The position numbers and the translations under genes were made by a program. From Camellia lanceoleosa (Eukaryota; Streptophyta; Magnoliopsida; Ericales; Theaceae), in contig CM045761.1 of NCBI GenBank assembly GCA_025200525.1, positions 44,276,190 through 44,340,189 of the forward strand: a DNA stretch of 64,000 bases, written 5' to 3'. Within the stretch, counting starts at the first letter, position 1. The number at the start of each line of letters is the position of its first letter. Shown piece after piece: positions 24,546 through 36,189 of this stretch. The notes beneath the pieces are model-generated. The model ran no database searches. It had not been told where the DNA came from and saw only the letters and a program-made list of their open reading frames with translations.

Positions 24546-26434
24546 TATCTAGCGGATTTTTAAAATTTTCAATTTTGAATAAATTTATGTGGTGGAGGTT
24601 AAATTGATGAAATGTGGGACACATAAGTAAAATAAATTTGAACTACTTATTTCTTTTTCTAAATAAATTTAAAGTTTATAAGAGTAAATTTGTAGGGTTG
24701 TTGAATAAATAATTCGGCCCACACTGCATGCCCAACGAAACAAATTTCAAACTAAGGGGCATTGGAAAAAATATCTCACAACATTAGTCTCATGTGGCTG
24801 TACCCCAATCCATCCTTTAATCAATGTTCCTTCGCTTCAAACTCTCTCTTTCTTCTTCTTTTTTTTTTTTTGTTTTTAAATTTTTTATTTATATATATAT
24901 ATTTTACAGATATATATAATTTACTTTTGAGACCTATCTAGAAATCCTTAAAAAAAAAAAAAATTCACAAAAGATGAAAATAAGTCACATTTTATAAATA
25001 AAAAAGCCTATAAATTTATTTTGTATTTTTTTGTTTTTATTTTAAAATTTTTAGGATTTTCTATTCTAAGAAACATATTTTCATTCAAAATTTAAAACCA
25101 ATTCATTAAAAATAAAAATAAATATAAAAATGAAAAATGTTGGAGACGTAATACAATTTAACTATCACAATTTGCCTACAATGACATGACAAGGGTGTTG
25201 AACCTTACATAGTTGAGTTGTGATAAATAAAAAATTGATACATAATCTGTTATATCACCCTAAGTAAAATTATAAGAATTAAATTGTGAATTCCATCTTT
25301 TTCTCTTAAAAAATAATTAAACTTATAGTTTGCAATCAAAAGAATTCCAAAACAAACAAATAAGCACAAAAAGCGTAGAAGATGCGAGCCTTATATCCCT
25401 CTGCCGACCAAAGAAGTTAGGTTAACTCCACTACCTAAATGGAAAATATATGACTCATTATCGAAAATCCATATACTATATACAAATTAGGGGATTTACA
25501 TGTAAGTTTTTATAGATGAATTTATTATTCAATAAGTTTTATAATAATTGATGGTATTTTTGTCAAATAATATTAAAGAATGTCATTAATTGTTAATTTT
25601 CAACGACAATTTAAAAATTTTATCATAAAAAATGTCACTAATTATAAGTTTTAGCGACAGTTTAAAAAAATCATCCTAAAAAAATGTCATTAATTTTCAA
25701 CTTTCAATGATAGTTTAAAAAATTTGTTACGAAAAAAGGTCACTAATTGTAAGTTTTAGCGATAATTTAATTAATACCGGATAAAATTAGCCTATGTTAT
25801 GATTAATGTTGTCAATTTTGTATAGTACTGATCGATACATTTCACATCAAAGAAAAAACAGGATACACATAGGCTAATTCCATTCTATCTAATTTCTTGA
25901 TGAATGTCATCAATGCCGGATAATATCGGCCCCCAAAATGTAAATCCATGACATTGAATGGTACATAATTTTTTGAATTTCTAATTATATATATTGAATC
26001 AAATATATTTATTAGTGGTTTGTAATATTAAAATGTTACAAATTTGTGTTTCATACTCTCTTTGAAATATCTAAATTTGTATTATGTTGGAGATACTTGT
26101 GTTTCATGATATTGTATCCTTAAATTATTTGTTATTAGACTAAGTTTTTAATATATATATATATAGATATATAAAATATTTTTGAGATAAATCCGAAACA
26201 GTCTCCAGAAATATATCTGTATGGGTAGGTACCATACCAATTGAAAAAATGATACTTTGTCGGGTACAAGACTAAGAACTTTAGTTGTGACCGGTGAAAA
26301 TGGTAAAATCCATAACTTTGTGTTAAGGCATGCCATAACAATCAAGAGTTTGGCATTTAATGATTAGTAGAAAACAAAAGACATGTGATATCTTGAACAA
26401 CCTAATAATTTTCAAGGTATGGAATACAAGACAT
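24546..26434. other. Interval between the two LTR-like repeats
   Basis: 1.9 kb, AT-rich, without recognisable gag or pol. Includes four ~53-bp tandem units at 25579-25785. If the flanking repeats are an LTR pair, this would be a non-coding (LARD-like) interior; if they are solo LTRs, it is ordinary intergenic DNA. Confidence 0.4.
25579..25785. repeat. ~53-bp tandem repeat, four units
   Basis: Each unit runs GTCAYTAATTRTAAGTTTTAGCGAYAGTTTAA-like; the consensus is split here as GTCAYTAATT, then AGTTTTAGCGACAG, then a run of A with CAT or CGA. Units start near 25579, 25631, 25682 and 25737. GCGACA words of this kind also occur in CACTA subterminal regions, so this could be a relic of one. Confidence 0.55.
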
Positions 26435-27480
26435 GTTAGGTTTTAGTAATTGGTAATTTCGTTTGACAAAATTTATTTCAATTGTAATTTTATTCTCTCT
26501 TTGTTTCAATGAGGTTATGAGTGTTCATGTGCGAATCCAACCAATTGTGCTTATCTGAGAGTTTGTGATCTTGATCCTTTCATGTTTGCTACTTCACTTG
26601 ACTATGAGGATCGAGTTGCTTGGTCAACTCGAGGGTCTAGGGTAGTGCTCCATGGCGATTAAAGGAGGTGCCTGGCGGGAGTAGAGATGTACTTGGCCCG
26701 GTGAAAAGCAAAATGTAGTCAAAATTATTTGACCGTTCGAGTGGTTAATTGTGTATGGCGAGAAAAGGATCATCTAGTATTTTTGTAAAGCATTTGAACT
26801 TGAAAGTAAGTTTTACATTTCGGCGGTGAATGTTATCTTTCGAGCATTGACCTTTATGTTTTACCTTGCCTTTACTTATATACGCTGCGGTGAAGTGTAT
26901 GCTCGGCGGTCTTCGCCAATCTATTTTATTATAAAGTACCTTGTCTACTCGTTTTAAGGTTGGAGCCATCCAGTTTTGATGAGAAAAAACAAAGTGTTTT
27001 TATATTGGAGAATTAATGAGTATTTCTTTAATGATTTAAGTGTAATAAATGAATCCATGAACTTTATATCAATATCATCAAGGGATTTGTTTATTTTCTT
27101 TTATTCACAAGAGAGAGTTGTTCTTGGATTGGAAACTTGACTGAAGCTTTGGTGAATTTTAGGTGGATCATCATCATGGATTCGATATCGGCGTTGTGGA
27201 TTCAACGTTAGGTAAGACAATTCAAAGTGAAAGCGGTGATGAAAGAGGTACATTGGGGTCTATTTAATCTGGCGTGGATTAGTTAGGTGATTAAGGGTGT
27301 CATTTTTTTTGTTTTCTTAGTGAATTGTTTATGATTTTGACTTGTGATTTTTATTTATTTATCATAATTAGAGGCTTTCAAATTGTGATTTTTCACGTTA
27401 AATTAGTGTGTTGATTTGTTTTGATTGTTTAATTAAGATTGTTATTAGATTTATTTAAAATTGAAATATAATCATAAATC
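26435..27480 (+). repeat. LTR-like direct repeat, copy 2
   Basis: Begins near TGTTAGGTTTTAGTAATTGG and is colinear with 23630-24545. Better preserved in the middle (GTGGATTCAACGTTAGGTAA). No ORF with a recognisable domain. Confidence 0.55.
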
Positions 27481-28311
27481 AATATTTCATAAATTTTAGA
27501 TTTTTCAAATATGATAAAAGATTTAATTTGGAAGTTAATCCAACCAATGGACAAGTAGCTCTTTATAGCCCAATTAGAAAAAAAAAAATTAATACCAAAT
27601 AATTAACAATTAAAAATTAACTTTCATTGATAAAAATTAAAAATAAAAATTCATTCTCTTCCCAAAATCGAAAAAAAAAAATGTATCTATTATTTATATG
27701 CCTAAAAAATAGTCTAGCTTTTACGTTAGGTCAATAGTGGCACAATATGAATAAGCTTTAGCAGGTCACGTTTGGTAGCCTAACTAGGTAGGTGAGTTCA
27801 CTCTTTAAATAGAATGTCACATGATAATCATGCAAAAAAGATATTCAAATTTAATAAGAGTTATTTAGGAAAGGTCATTAAAAATAATTTTATAATTTTT
27901 TTTTACTCTTTTTAAAAATATATATAAAAAAAAGATGCCTCAAAATAGATTAAAATTAAAAAAATAACTTTTAATTATTTTCTTAAAATAATCCTCGACC
28001 TACCTAACATGCCCGCTACACTACCTACGAAAAAACAAACAAAAAAATTATTATAAAAAATTCCCCACGTTGCTTTTGACGGCATCATCGTACTTGTATA
28101 CGTCGTAACTTTTTGACCATTTATATATATGTTGATTTTCTTGACATTTTGTTATACAATCTCTATGGATTTGAATTTTCCCACTGTCTTCATGAAAATC
28201 ATCAAATCCTAGAAAATTTTGACAATTTGTCTAGAGGGTTGGCCTAAGAGGATGTTTCTTTCACCTTTTGTTGTTTTTCCCTTTATCTTAAGAATCAGGC
28301 GGTGATGCATG
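27481..28311. other. Intergenic, nothing gene-like
   Basis: AT-rich. A possible small foldback lies around 27770-28020 (GGTCACGTTTGGTAGCC at left, CCTACCTAACATGCCCG at right), too weak to call. Confidence 0.4.
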
Positions 28312-28592
28312 CACTACCAAAAAAAAAAAAAAAAAATTTGCGACGGTATACGAGGCGGAATTATTTGTGGCGATAGAAAATTTAAGTTTCAAAAAATAAA
28401 GTATTTGTGATGGTACTATAAATGCGAAAAAATGAGAATATTTGTGGCGGTATTTTTTTTGCGTCATGAATATTCTCATTTTTTGAACGACAAATAATCT
28501 TAAAATCTTATACTTTTGAGGCGACAAATGAATGCCGTCGTAAATACTACTTTTTGCCGTCGCAAAAAGTGGCTTTCGGGTTTTTTTTAGTG
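28312..28592. mobile_element. 281-bp non-autonomous CACTA-type element
   Basis: Left end CACTACCAAAAAAAAA; the right end, reverse-complemented, is CACTAAAAAAAACCCG. Subterminal words TTTGCGACGG, TTTGTGGCG and GCCGTCGCAAAAAG occur in both orientations, as in En/Spm (CACTA) elements. A 3-bp target duplication is not obvious. Confidence 0.65.
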
Positions 28593-29084
28593 AATATTTT
28601 TAAAATTTTAAATATTTTTTTTAGATGTACCTTACTTAGATATATCTAAAAAATAAAAAATTTATGAAAAAATATTTTTTTAAATTAATAAATACATAAA
28701 AATATTAAAAAATGTATTGAATTATTGTCTTTTTTTTTTTTATATTTTTGGTATTTAGTGAATTTTTAAAATATTTTTTTTACAATTTTTAATTTTAGAT
28801 ATTTATGTTAGGTGTGTCTAAAATTAAAAAAAAAAACTTAAAATATTAAAAATTGATAAAAACAATATATAGGAAAATAAGAAAGTATAATTTTCTCAAA
28901 AGAGTTTTTGGAAAACTCTAACCTAGCATAGTGATTGTGGTTTGAGATAACTTCATATATATCTGATTACAAAATAGTTTGAAGTAAATTCAGCAGTATT
29001 TTTTGTAAAAAAAATTAAAAAAATAATAATAAGTCTTACTCTTTTGATATAACATTTCTCTTTTCATTCATTTTTTCATCTCTC
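28593..29084. repeat. Dispersed AT-rich palindromic repeat, copy B, and flank
   Basis: The segment 28593-28925 is the second copy of the repeat at 13608-13990. From 28926 to 29084 there is no recognised feature. Confidence 0.55.
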
Positions 29085-30240
29085 TGTCTCTTTGTCTCTA
29101 TCTCTCTCTCTTCTCTTTATCTCTTTCACTCATCACTCTTCTTTCTATGTCTGTCTGTTTCTCTCTCTCATTTTCTCTCTGTGTCTTTTGCATGTCTCTC
29201 TTCTCTCTATCTCTCTCATATGTTTTCTCTCTGTCTCTCTCCTTCATCTCTCTTATCTCTATCTCTCTCATTTTTTTTTCTCTCTCTCTCTATCTCTCTC
29301 GTTCATTTCTTTTCTCTTTCTGTCTCTCTTTTTTTCTGTGTCTCTCTTTCGCTCATCTCTTTTCGCTCTATTTCTCTCTCTTTTTGTCTATCTCTCGTTC
29401 ATCTCTTGTTTCTCTCTCTCGTTCATCTCTTGTTTCTCTCTCTTTTTTATCTCTCAATCTCTCTCTCTCTCTCTTTCTTTTATCTCTCAATTTCTCTCTT
29501 TCTCTTTTTCTGTCTATCTCTCTCTCCCTGTCTCTCTCTCACTCATCACTCTTTTCTCTCTCTCTCTCTCTCTGTCTACTTGTCTATTTGTCTATTTCGT
29601 CCTTACTATGTTCGCCTTACTGCTCTTTTACTCGTCTTCTCTATTTATTGAGCTCCTTCTGATTTATCGATTCACTATAAGAAAATACACTTTTAGCGAC
29701 CACTTTGTCTCTTTCTGCTCATCACTCTGTCTCTTTCTCTGTCTTTCTATCTATTTTTCTCTATTAAGTCTCTCACTCATCTCTCTCTCTCTCTCAAATC
29801 ATCTTCTCTACCACATTTACCACTATTGCAAATGCCATTCAACTACCATCATTCTTATCTTTCTCTCTTTCACTCATCACTCTTCTTTCTCTGTCTATTT
29901 GTTTATCTGTCGTGTGTCTTTAGTTCATCTTTCTTTTCTCTATCCCTCTCATTTGTCTTCTCTCTCTGTCTCTCGCTTCTCTGTTCTCTCTTTGTCTCTC
30001 TCGCTCATCTCTCTCATTTCATCTCTCTTTTTCTTTCTCTCTGTCTCTCGTTCATCTCTCTTCTCTATCTCTCTATTTTTCTATTCTCTCTCTCGTTCGT
30101 CTTTTTTAGCTCTCTTTCTCTTTCTTTTGTATCGCTCTTCTCTTGTTTCTCTCTCTTTTACATGCATGTCATCTCTCTCTCTCTCTTTGTCACATTTGTT
30201 TCTCTCTCTCTCTCCGTCTCTCTTACTCTTCACTCTTAAT
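29085..30240 (+). repeat. 1.15-kb degenerate polypyrimidine (CT-rich) tract
   Basis: The plus strand is almost wholly C and T, built from variants of CTCTCTTT with recurring longer words such as CTCTCGTTCATCTCTTGTTT (at about 29390 and 29416). Interrupted once at about 29585-29700, where the CACTATAAGAAAATAC word lies. ORFs of up to 388 codons here encode only Ser/Leu/Phe-rich low-complexity sequence. Confidence 0.85.
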
Positions 30241-30535
30241 AGAAAATATTTTCATTAAAATATTATCCTTACTTCTACCAAAAAAAAAAAAAATTTTTTT
30301 TTTTTCATTAATTAAATATTCATTTATGAAGAAAATAAAAATTATTATTTATTTTTTTATTATTTAAATATTCATTCATTTATTTTTTTTATTTAAATAT
30401 TTATTTATGATAAAAATTATTATTATTATTATTATTTTTCCCAATCCTGCCCGCTCGGTTCCCCTATTTTTTTCCATTCCTGCGCCCCTCAAAATCCCCA
30501 ATCTCTTAGAACCAAAATCCCTAATTTCTACCAAA

Positions 30536-30583
<48 letters not shown>

Positions 30584-30814
30584 GTTTCGTTGTTCTTCAT
30601 ATCTGCACCGACCACTCTCGACTCTCTGCGTTGTTACGTCTCATCGCATCGATCATCGCCGTCACTCTCTTGTGTTTGTATTTTTCTCCTAGATCTGGTG
30701 TGTAATTTTTTGCTAATTTTAATTTTTTTGGGGCTAGCATTGTGATTCTAATTTTGTTATTTATTTATTCTAATCGAATTTGGTTTTTGAAGATTGAGAG
30801 TTTTGATTACAAAG
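30241..30814 (+). other. Flank and 5'-UTR-like sequence before the SIN3-like exon
   Basis: AT-rich up to 30430, then a gene-like leader: C-rich segment, (CT)n at about 30538-30584, then GTTTCGTTGTTCTTC and a possible UTR intron (donor near 30699 after GATCTG, acceptor TTTTTGAAG ending at 30792). Looks like the 5' end of a real gene copied here. Confidence 0.45.
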
Positions 30815-30887
30815 ATGAAGAGGGCTAGAGATGATATGTACATGGCTTCTCAACTCAAATGCCCATCGTCTCCTCTGCGTGCGAACA
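30815..30887 (+). pseudogene. SIN3-like first coding exon, gene fragment
   Basis: Encodes MKRARDDMYMASQLKCPSSP then LRAN, and ends at a GTGAGT donor. The start MKRxRDDxYxxSQxKRP is the N-terminus of plant SIN3-like (SNL) corepressors, scaffold proteins for histone deacetylase complexes. No paired-amphipathic-helix exon is visible in the following 3 kb, so only the 5' end is here. It is a transposed fragment or relic, not a working gene. The Arg expected after the Lys of the SQLK motif is Cys. Recognition rests on 24 residues. Confidence 0.5.
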
Positions 30888-32240
30888 GTGAGTCCTTTCT
30901 CTATCTCTCTCTTGGTTGTTTTTTTAACTCTCATTTTCTAATATTGTGATATTGTAAGTTGTGATTATAAGTGCTTCTTTATTTAATAAAATTATAAGTA
31001 AGTAAAATTTGAAAATTTGGTGAATCATGTTTGAAATTGTTGAGTCTTGATGCAGTTAGTTATTCTTGATTAGGTATTTTGTTTGGCTTAATTTTTAAAC
31101 TTGAGTATTTTTGTTTTTCATTCTTTTTACTCAGTATGTTGTTCCTTCAAGGAGAACAAAGATCGATTTTTGTTGAATTTTTCTTTATAAAATCATGCGA
31201 AGTTTGATTATATATCTAGGGTTGAAGCTAAAAATAGGAATTAAGACCCACCTTTGTTGAAAGAATATATTTTGACCTAAGTTCAATGATAAAATTAGTA
31301 TATTGATTTTTTTTATTTTTTTATTTGGTGTGGGTAATGAAGCTTTGGGCAATCCCAGGTGATGGGTGGAACATACCCAGATCTAAGAGCTTTGAATTGG
31401 GCAGTATCTATGGCGTTGGTTCATCATATTTAATACCTCTAAGACCTTTGAATTGGGCAGTATCTAAGAGCTTTGAATTTTTTAATACCTTTGTCAGTCT
31501 CATTTTTCTTCATCATATTTAATTTTTTTTATTGTTGATTTACATGTTAGAAATTCAAAGCAAAAAAAAAAAAACTTGACTTTGAATAATCGGGCATATA
31601 ATTACATACTTATTATTATATTGTTGCAATATAATAATATACACACATCTCATGATTATGTGTGAAAAAACATCTACGATTAGTATACTAATCACATATA
31701 ATCGACTTTAGCGACTTTCAATATAATAATAAGTATGTGATTATATGCTCAGAAAGCATGTTTTTTTTAAAGTAGAATCAAAGCTGAAAGCATATAAATT
31801 CTATTGAAAGCTTTGATTATATGTTGATTATATGCTCTGATTATATATGATTGATTTAAAGAATGCTCTGATTATATATTAATACATTAAAATAAAATAT
31901 ATACCAATTAATACATGCAACCCCACTCTTTTCTCTTTCCTTAACCGTAAATTACACGCAACAAGTGGTCTCTATCAGGGTTGTTTTCCTTTTCTTTCTC
32001 CTGCCTTTTAAGCAAACAAACAGACTACTACTTGGACCAGCATCACTCAGTCACTCAACTCCACATCACTTTTTATTTTTATTATATATAGTTCTCATAA
32101 TCAACAATGGTATGCTTATTAATTGAAACAAATAACAACAAGCCTCTCTCTGTGAAAACCAGAAGCCATGGCCAAGATTACTAATGTAGTCAACACAGTG
32201 AGAGTCTAACTTACATTGTCACGAGCTTGAGCTTTGTGTT
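30888..32240. other. Interval between the two gene fragments
   Basis: AT-rich. Holds a ~25-bp direct duplication (GAATTGGGCAGTATCTA at about 31395 and 31451) and the hairpin at 31594-31748. No coding exon recognised. Confidence 0.5.
31594..31748. repeat. 155-bp hairpin with 30-bp arms
   Basis: The left arm 31594-31623 starts GCATATAATTACATAC; the reverse complement of 31719-31748 starts GCATATAATCACATAC; 29 of 30 bases pair. The loop is about 95 bases and itself contains a weak palindrome (ATTAGTATACTAAT). AT-rich; a MITE or a small-RNA hairpin. Confidence 0.7.
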
Positions 32241-32261
32241 GATAGAATCAACACACAGAAG

Positions 32262-32562
32262 GTCTGCTTAGTCACCGCACAGTTCTGGTTTCAATGACAC
32301 TTTTCCTTCCAAACACTATTTTGGGTATGTCCTTTTCCTATTCATGATTGTCCTTGATTGTGATGGGTCTTTATTGGTATTTCTATTTGTTCTTTAATTG
32401 GTGTTCAATTTTTATAGGTATGTGACTATAGATGAAGCTCATGGGAAGAAAGCATTTATTACTTTGTCCTCTCCGAAGCAAAACCCTCAAGTGATCCAGT
32501 TGTCCTCTGGCTCAATGGTGGCCCTGGCTGCTCTAGCTTTGATGGATTCGTCTATGAGCACG
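32262..32562 (+). pseudogene. Serine carboxypeptidase-like (SCPL20-type) 5' exon fragments
   Basis: The exon 1 remnant ends at 32324 (GFNDTFPSKHYFG, GTATGT donor). Exon 2 runs 32418-32562 ([12 protein letters not shown], then after a one-base frameshift [20 protein letters not shown]). These are the conserved S10 peptidase oxyanion-hole segment (NGGPGCSS) and its upstream strand. The frameshift lies near 32450. Exon 1 also appears shifted just before GFND. The catalytic Ser (GESYAG) exon and later exons are absent from the next kilobase, so the fragment cannot make an enzyme. Confidence 0.7.
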
Positions 32563-33426
32563 GTATTGATTCCATCAAATTCATTTTTTACTGCACTTAT
32601 TTCATATGATTTTTTTTTCTTTTTTTTGTTTTTTGGGAAAACTTGATTGTGACTATAATCAAAGCAATTAATCACATACTTATAAATTTAATGTATATAA
32701 TCGAGTGATTGATATCATCAACATTGATATATGTGATTTTATATATATACATATATAATTTAGTCATATTGATAATTTATTTTATTTTAAACATTATATA
32801 TATTTTTTAAATGTATGTAAATATATAGAGTTATATATCGTATTAAATAAAATGAATCTTGCGATTCACTATTTTAACAAAATGATTCATTATTGAATCA
32901 TGATTTGACAACAATGGTTACATTTGTATTTAATATACAACCTTGTCATATAACGACAAAAGGAATGGCGGGATGCATGGGATGGAGTCAGGATGAAAAA
33001 TCATGATTCAAGAAGTTGAACATGGTATCATGCCCTTCTCTACAATTTCAAGTCATTTAGGCCCTGCTAGCTAGATCTTTATTTTGTAATAATTTCATTT
33101 TATGTATGAAATGATTAATTTGATTACTTTGTTAATTGAGTGAGTTTGATCCATAAACCCTCTTTTTTGCAAAATGATCACCTTTGTTTGATATATCTTG
33201 TTAGTTTTTAAGAGCTTTCTTGAATTGGTGAATGAAGATTCTAGATATCTACGTGTGTGTATAGATATTCTTTTATTTGTATATTCACATGTTTTCTTTT
33301 CTTTTCTTTTTTTGCAAAATAATGGCACTATATGAAAACTTGTTTTTAATTATTTATGCGATTTATTTTTATTTTTGCAAAATGATCTACGATCTTGTTT
33401 TCTTATGTATTTACTTTAGCCCATTA

Positions 33427-33460
<34 letters not shown>

Positions 33461-33881
33461 CTCTCTCTCCTCATCATGTGACATTCATTTCATGTGTAAT
33501 TTGTGGCATTCACAATTCCATGTTGCTTGCATCGTTTTTATATAAGCATAGTTGATGTTGAAATCAAAATAAACATGTTTACATGGGATGTGTCCTATGA
33601 TTCATTTTGGTGCGAAATTAAAGATGGTGTGAAAAGAAGGTAAGAATGCTTGTGGTGGTCATACTTTATGAACATAATAAATATACTCACAACCATGATA
33701 ATTAATTTTAATGTGTGATCACTATGTGCATAAATTATAAATAGTAATCTTTTTTTTGCTTTGAAGTTAACTCTCCTTGACAACCACATTTCATTATACT
33801 TTTAGTGTGGAACATAAGCATTCTATATGAAATTTGCATTCTTATCTTAGGAGAACTAGCATATAATTTTTCGATGATACT
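32563..33881. other. Intergenic, no gene
   Basis: AT-rich with a (CT)n run at about 33430-33470. Nothing coding recognised up to the target duplication of the LTR element. Confidence 0.5.
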
Positions 33882-33886
33882 ATTAT

Positions 33887-35844
33887 TGTCACGCCCCAAA
33901 CCCGCCCTAGAGTTGATAGCGTGACCGGTGATGGTGCGTAGATTACCTCCGGCCTTCTTGTGCAAAACATAAATAAGCGGGGCTCATGAGGCGAAAAAAC
34001 TAATAGTCCAAAATTTGTACATTTATATGAACATACATTTACATGCCAAAAATAAGGTTAATTACCCACATTAGATACAAAACAAGCGACAAAAGATCAT
34101 GTATAGCACTTATATACATGTACAAAAACAAAAGACAAAACCCATAAAGCGGCCTTCGAGGCCTAGCCCGACTACGAGGCATCAAAACTTCGGTTGGCTT
34201 ACAAAGCGGCTCGACTTGAACTCGCCTAAACTTGACTTCATTTGCTCACCTATAAATACATATCACGGGGGTGAGCTAAAGCCCGACAAATACTTGATAG
34301 CGTAAAGGGGTTAGTGAATGAAGTCCAACATTTATATAAAACCGTAATAAAACATTCATAAACATAGTCAGTCATCAGTCATCATATAGAACATACGTAA
34401 TGGCGTACTCCATAGATCATAACATAACGCATCATAACGTAATGACAAGCGACTAGAGTAACGGTCCGACAGATTAAACACATACCGAGATCTTAAAGCG
34501 GTCATGGGTCTACATATCCGTGCCGTCCCCATGACTCAAGCGCATGGGCCTACTGCGTCTATGTCGTCCCCCACAACTAAAACTATCTATGGACACCATA
34601 CTAGATTATAATCAAGACATTCATTCACGTAAAAACATTATCATTTAAACATATCATAACATTTATCATTGAACATAATTCATAATAACATATCTTTACG
34701 AGAAAATGTTACTTCTGGTGGTTTCACACTATTACCGGTCTTTCCGTCTTGTCCTGCAAACATCCACATATGACACATTCTCATCATTCAATATCAATAT
34801 ACATAATTCATGCCATTTCCTTTCTTCTTTCACATACTATCATATTCTTTTCATGGTCAAATCAATCTTCTTTATGTTCACTCATGCTCATAAGATGCTA
34901 AAAGATGCCATTAACATGCTAGAAATCATATAAACAACTTCCCAAACTTTCTGAAAAGGGTCCTCGGCGGCAAAACCCCGGCCGGTTCTGAAAAATCTGA
35001 AAATGGATGTGAAATCTCGCTCGGCCAAACCCCATCGTGATTTGTGGCTTTTGGGTGAAAAACCGGTCCATTTCTGTTAAGCAAGTGGGTCTCCTTTTGC
35101 CAAAATCAACTTCAAATACATGAACATCAAAGCCCCAAACATTTGATAATAACTTGAATTAAGCTTCACAACTCTAACAAAACCCAAATGCCTCATATAC
35201 AAGATCAAACCTTGATATAAGATGAAAAACCATAAAACATACTCACAAAAGCTTCATTTCTTAACATCCATGGAGGTTCTACCTCAAAACATGCCAAATA
35301 AACTTGATTCATAACATATAGGCTCAAATTCAACATAACTTCTCTTTCAAAACCATGATCTTGAGTACATCATGCAAGTATTAACAATCTATGTCAAGAA
35401 TTTCTTACCTTGATTGCTAGATTAGAGAGACTAAGCTTGAGTCCCTCTTCCTTTCTCTTCTTTCCCCCTTTTCCCGAATTCTCTCATCCTCTCTCTTTCT
35501 CTAGATTTTCCTCTTGTAGCTCTTGAGTCAAATGGTCAAACATCCCTATCTCTTAAGCCATATATCATAATAATCATTTAAGGCAAAATCTTTAGCCAAA
35601 CAAGGCTTTACAAATCAGACAGAATCCAATTCTCAATTTATTATTCCAAATAGCTCTAAAAATTCCCGGTATCACATAGGCACGTTCAATTTCATTTTCT
35701 GAATTCGTTATGGTCATCAATTTCAGTCCCGAAGTTGTCATTTCAACAGATATTTTCCCCAATTCAAACAGATATTCTTCAATTAAATCATATAAACACA
35801 TAATTGAGTCCAGTAATTACATCCCTCTGATTAGGGTCATTACA
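33887..35844 (-). repeat. 3' LTR of the gag-only element
   Basis: 1958 bp. Near-identical to 37498-39463 across CG-poor stretches (for example about 160 matching bases from 34741), with indels at CG-rich positions. On the minus strand the LTR begins TGTAATGACC and ends GTGACA. Confidence 0.88.
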
Positions 35845-36189
35845 TTCTCCCCACCTTAAGTTTGGTCCTCAAACTTTACTATCTTAGCGAAATTTCAATC
35901 ATAACTCATAATCACATGTCATCATTCATTCGGAGCATTCTATAATTAGGAAGTTCATCATATGAGAAGGACAATTCAGATTCTATTCAATTATTCAACA
36001 ACGAGTAATTCTATAGTATTCAATTCCAAGATAGTGATATAAATATAGATCCATAGCAAAAGTAATAGCAAAAGAAATTTGTTCCATCGGTCATAGTCAA
36101 TTATGTCGGTCAAATTCAACATAGTTCTATATTAGGTATGTGCCATTGCATAGGTAGCGGTTCTAATAGAAATTAAATTGTACTGTCTT

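Noticed and set aside
25579..25785. Repeated units considered as a CRISPR-like array
   Set aside because: Plant nuclear DNA; units are contiguous diverged tandem repeats without unique spacers.
29092..30258. 388-codon open frame, the second longest in the window
   Set aside because: It lies in the polypyrimidine tract and encodes only Ser/Leu/Phe-rich low complexity; overlapping frames are equally open. Not a gene.
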